Positions 5,714-6,321 of a DNA stretch of 6,321 bases are shown in pieces. The position numbers and the translations under genes are program-made. This DNA comes from Thermodesulfovibrionales bacterium (lineage in GTDB: Bacteria; Nitrospirota; Thermodesulfovibrionia; Thermodesulfovibrionales; SM23-35): positions 1 to 6,321 of the forward strand of contig JAKLQR010000038.1 in the NCBI GenBank assembly GCA_022013235.1, in the 5' to 3' direction. How positions within the stretch are numbered: the first letter of the stretch is position 1; the number at the start of each line of letters is the position of its first letter. The notes beneath the pieces are model-generated. The model was not told the origin of the DNA. It worked only from the letters and a program-made list of their open reading frames with translations, and did no database searches.

Positions 5714-6321
5714 GTGGCGAAAGATATTCTGCCTGTCATAACGGGTATACAGCGACTTTCGATCGTTATCCGTTCCAAGAACGAAGAGCGTTCTATCGGG
5801 GAGACCCTGACCCAAATCTTCGATCAGGACGTCAATCTTCCAGTTGAGGTTATTCTTGTCGATTCAGGCTCAACGGACAAGACGCTGGAAATCGCAGGGC
5901 GGTATCGTGTGAAAATTGTGCACATACCTTCCTCACGCTTTACCTATGGCTATGCGCTCAATCAAGGGATTGGCCAATCATCAGGCGAGATCCTATGCTG
6001 TCTTTCCGCACACTGTGTTCCTGCAAATGATCAATGGCTTGGCAATTTGATCAGGCCGATTGTTGACGGGACTGCACATGCGACCTATGGAAGACAGATT
6101 CCGGTGGCGGGGATGAATCCGTTTGAAGAGGTGTCACTCAGAAGGCATTTCCCCGCCGAGGGGAAAAAGACCGGGAGAGTTCCTTTTTCGAATGCAAACA
6201 GCGCTTTTCTGAAAACCATGTGGTGTGACGCGAAGTTTGATGAAGAAATACCGGAATGGGAAGATTACCTGTGGTATCTCCAACTCGAAAAATCATTTCA
6301 ATTCCAGTATGTTTCCGGGGC
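5714..6321 (+). CDS. GT2-family glycosyltransferase, N-terminal part (runs off window)
   Basis: This frame stays open from a TGA at 5675-5677 to the window edge, giving about 202 residues from the GTG. It is a GT-A-fold family-2 glycosyltransferase, probably cytoplasmic and acting on the same glycan as its neighbours. Motifs, numbered from the GTG, are LSIVIRSKNEERS (15-27), VDSGSTDKT (49-57), FTYGYALNQG (76-85), LSAHCVP (97-103), YGRQIP (125-130) and EWED (181-184), the last being the likely catalytic-base motif. The usual DxD position reads S98-A99-H100, as in a recognisable GT2 subset with SAHC.P, so metal binding may differ from canonical members. The start is unsettled. GTG 5714 is the nearest conventional start but has no close SD. 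ATA 5702 would add four residues, overlap the GT4 stop as ATAG and sit 8 nt after AGGAGG. The domain aligns without gaps to the second GT2 domain of the first gene. Confidence 0.9.
   Translation, partial: MAKDILPVITGIQRLSIVIRSKNEERSIGETLTQIFDQDVNLPVEVILVDSGSTDKTLEIAGRYRVKIVHIPSSRFTYGYALNQGIGQSSGEILCCLSAHCVPANDQWLGNLIRPIVDGTAHATYGRQIPVAGMNPFEEVSLRRHFPAEGKKTGRVPFSNANSAFLKTMWCDAKFDEEIPEWEDYLWYLQLEKSFQFQYVSG

Noticed and set aside
1..6321. CRISPR arrays, tRNA or rRNA genes, insertion sequences, riboswitches
   Set aside because: No regularly spaced repeats, cloverleaf-like segments, transposase sequence, terminal inverted repeats or long leader regions were seen. Coding sequence fills nearly all of the window.

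Overview
The window is a bacterial chromosome fragment with two parts. The left third is the start of a gatA-gatB operon on the minus strand, encoding subunits of the tRNA-dependent amidotransferase. The right two thirds is a plus-strand run of glycosyltransferase genes, apparently part of a surface-polysaccharide cluster. Base composition is close to balanced by eye. Genes are tightly packed, with 4-nt start/stop overlaps, and there is no sign of introns, tRNAs, insertion sequences or CRISPR. A GatCAB system implies an organism that makes Gln-tRNA(Gln) and/or Asn-tRNA(Asn) by transamidation. The protein style suggests a Gram-negative-type lineage such as Nitrospirota or Desulfobacterota/Deltaproteobacteria. 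This is an impression only and no marker here settles it.

Layout. Positions 1-453 (minus) hold the first 151 codons of gatB. Positions 450-1904 (minus) hold a complete gatA, joined to gatB by an ATGA overlap and preceded by a strong Shine-Dalgarno (SD) sequence and a plausible sigma70-type promoter. No gatC lies immediately upstream. Positions 1905-2038 are a short divergent intergenic region. Positions 2039-4417 (plus) encode a large protein with two GT2 domains separated by a probable coiled coil. Its natural C-terminus appears to lie in the -1 frame (4195-4470), after a run of seven A at 4186-4192. Positions 4467-5705 encode a GT4 glycosyltransferase. From about 5702/5714 to the window end is the N-terminal part of a third gene, another GT2.

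How they fit together. GatA releases ammonia from glutamine (or asparagine), and GatB uses it to amidate misacylated tRNA. The three glycosyltransferase genes lie in one direction with overlapping or nearly touching ends, so they are probably co-transcribed and add successive sugars to one glycan. The sugar donors and acceptors cannot be read from the sequence.

The most interesting points are the frame break at a compound slippery sequence inside the first glycosyltransferase gene, and the start of the last gene, where a consensus SD points to an AUA codon rather than the nearest conventional start (GUG). I found no convincing new multi-gene system. The rest is ordinary housekeeping plus glycan biosynthesis.
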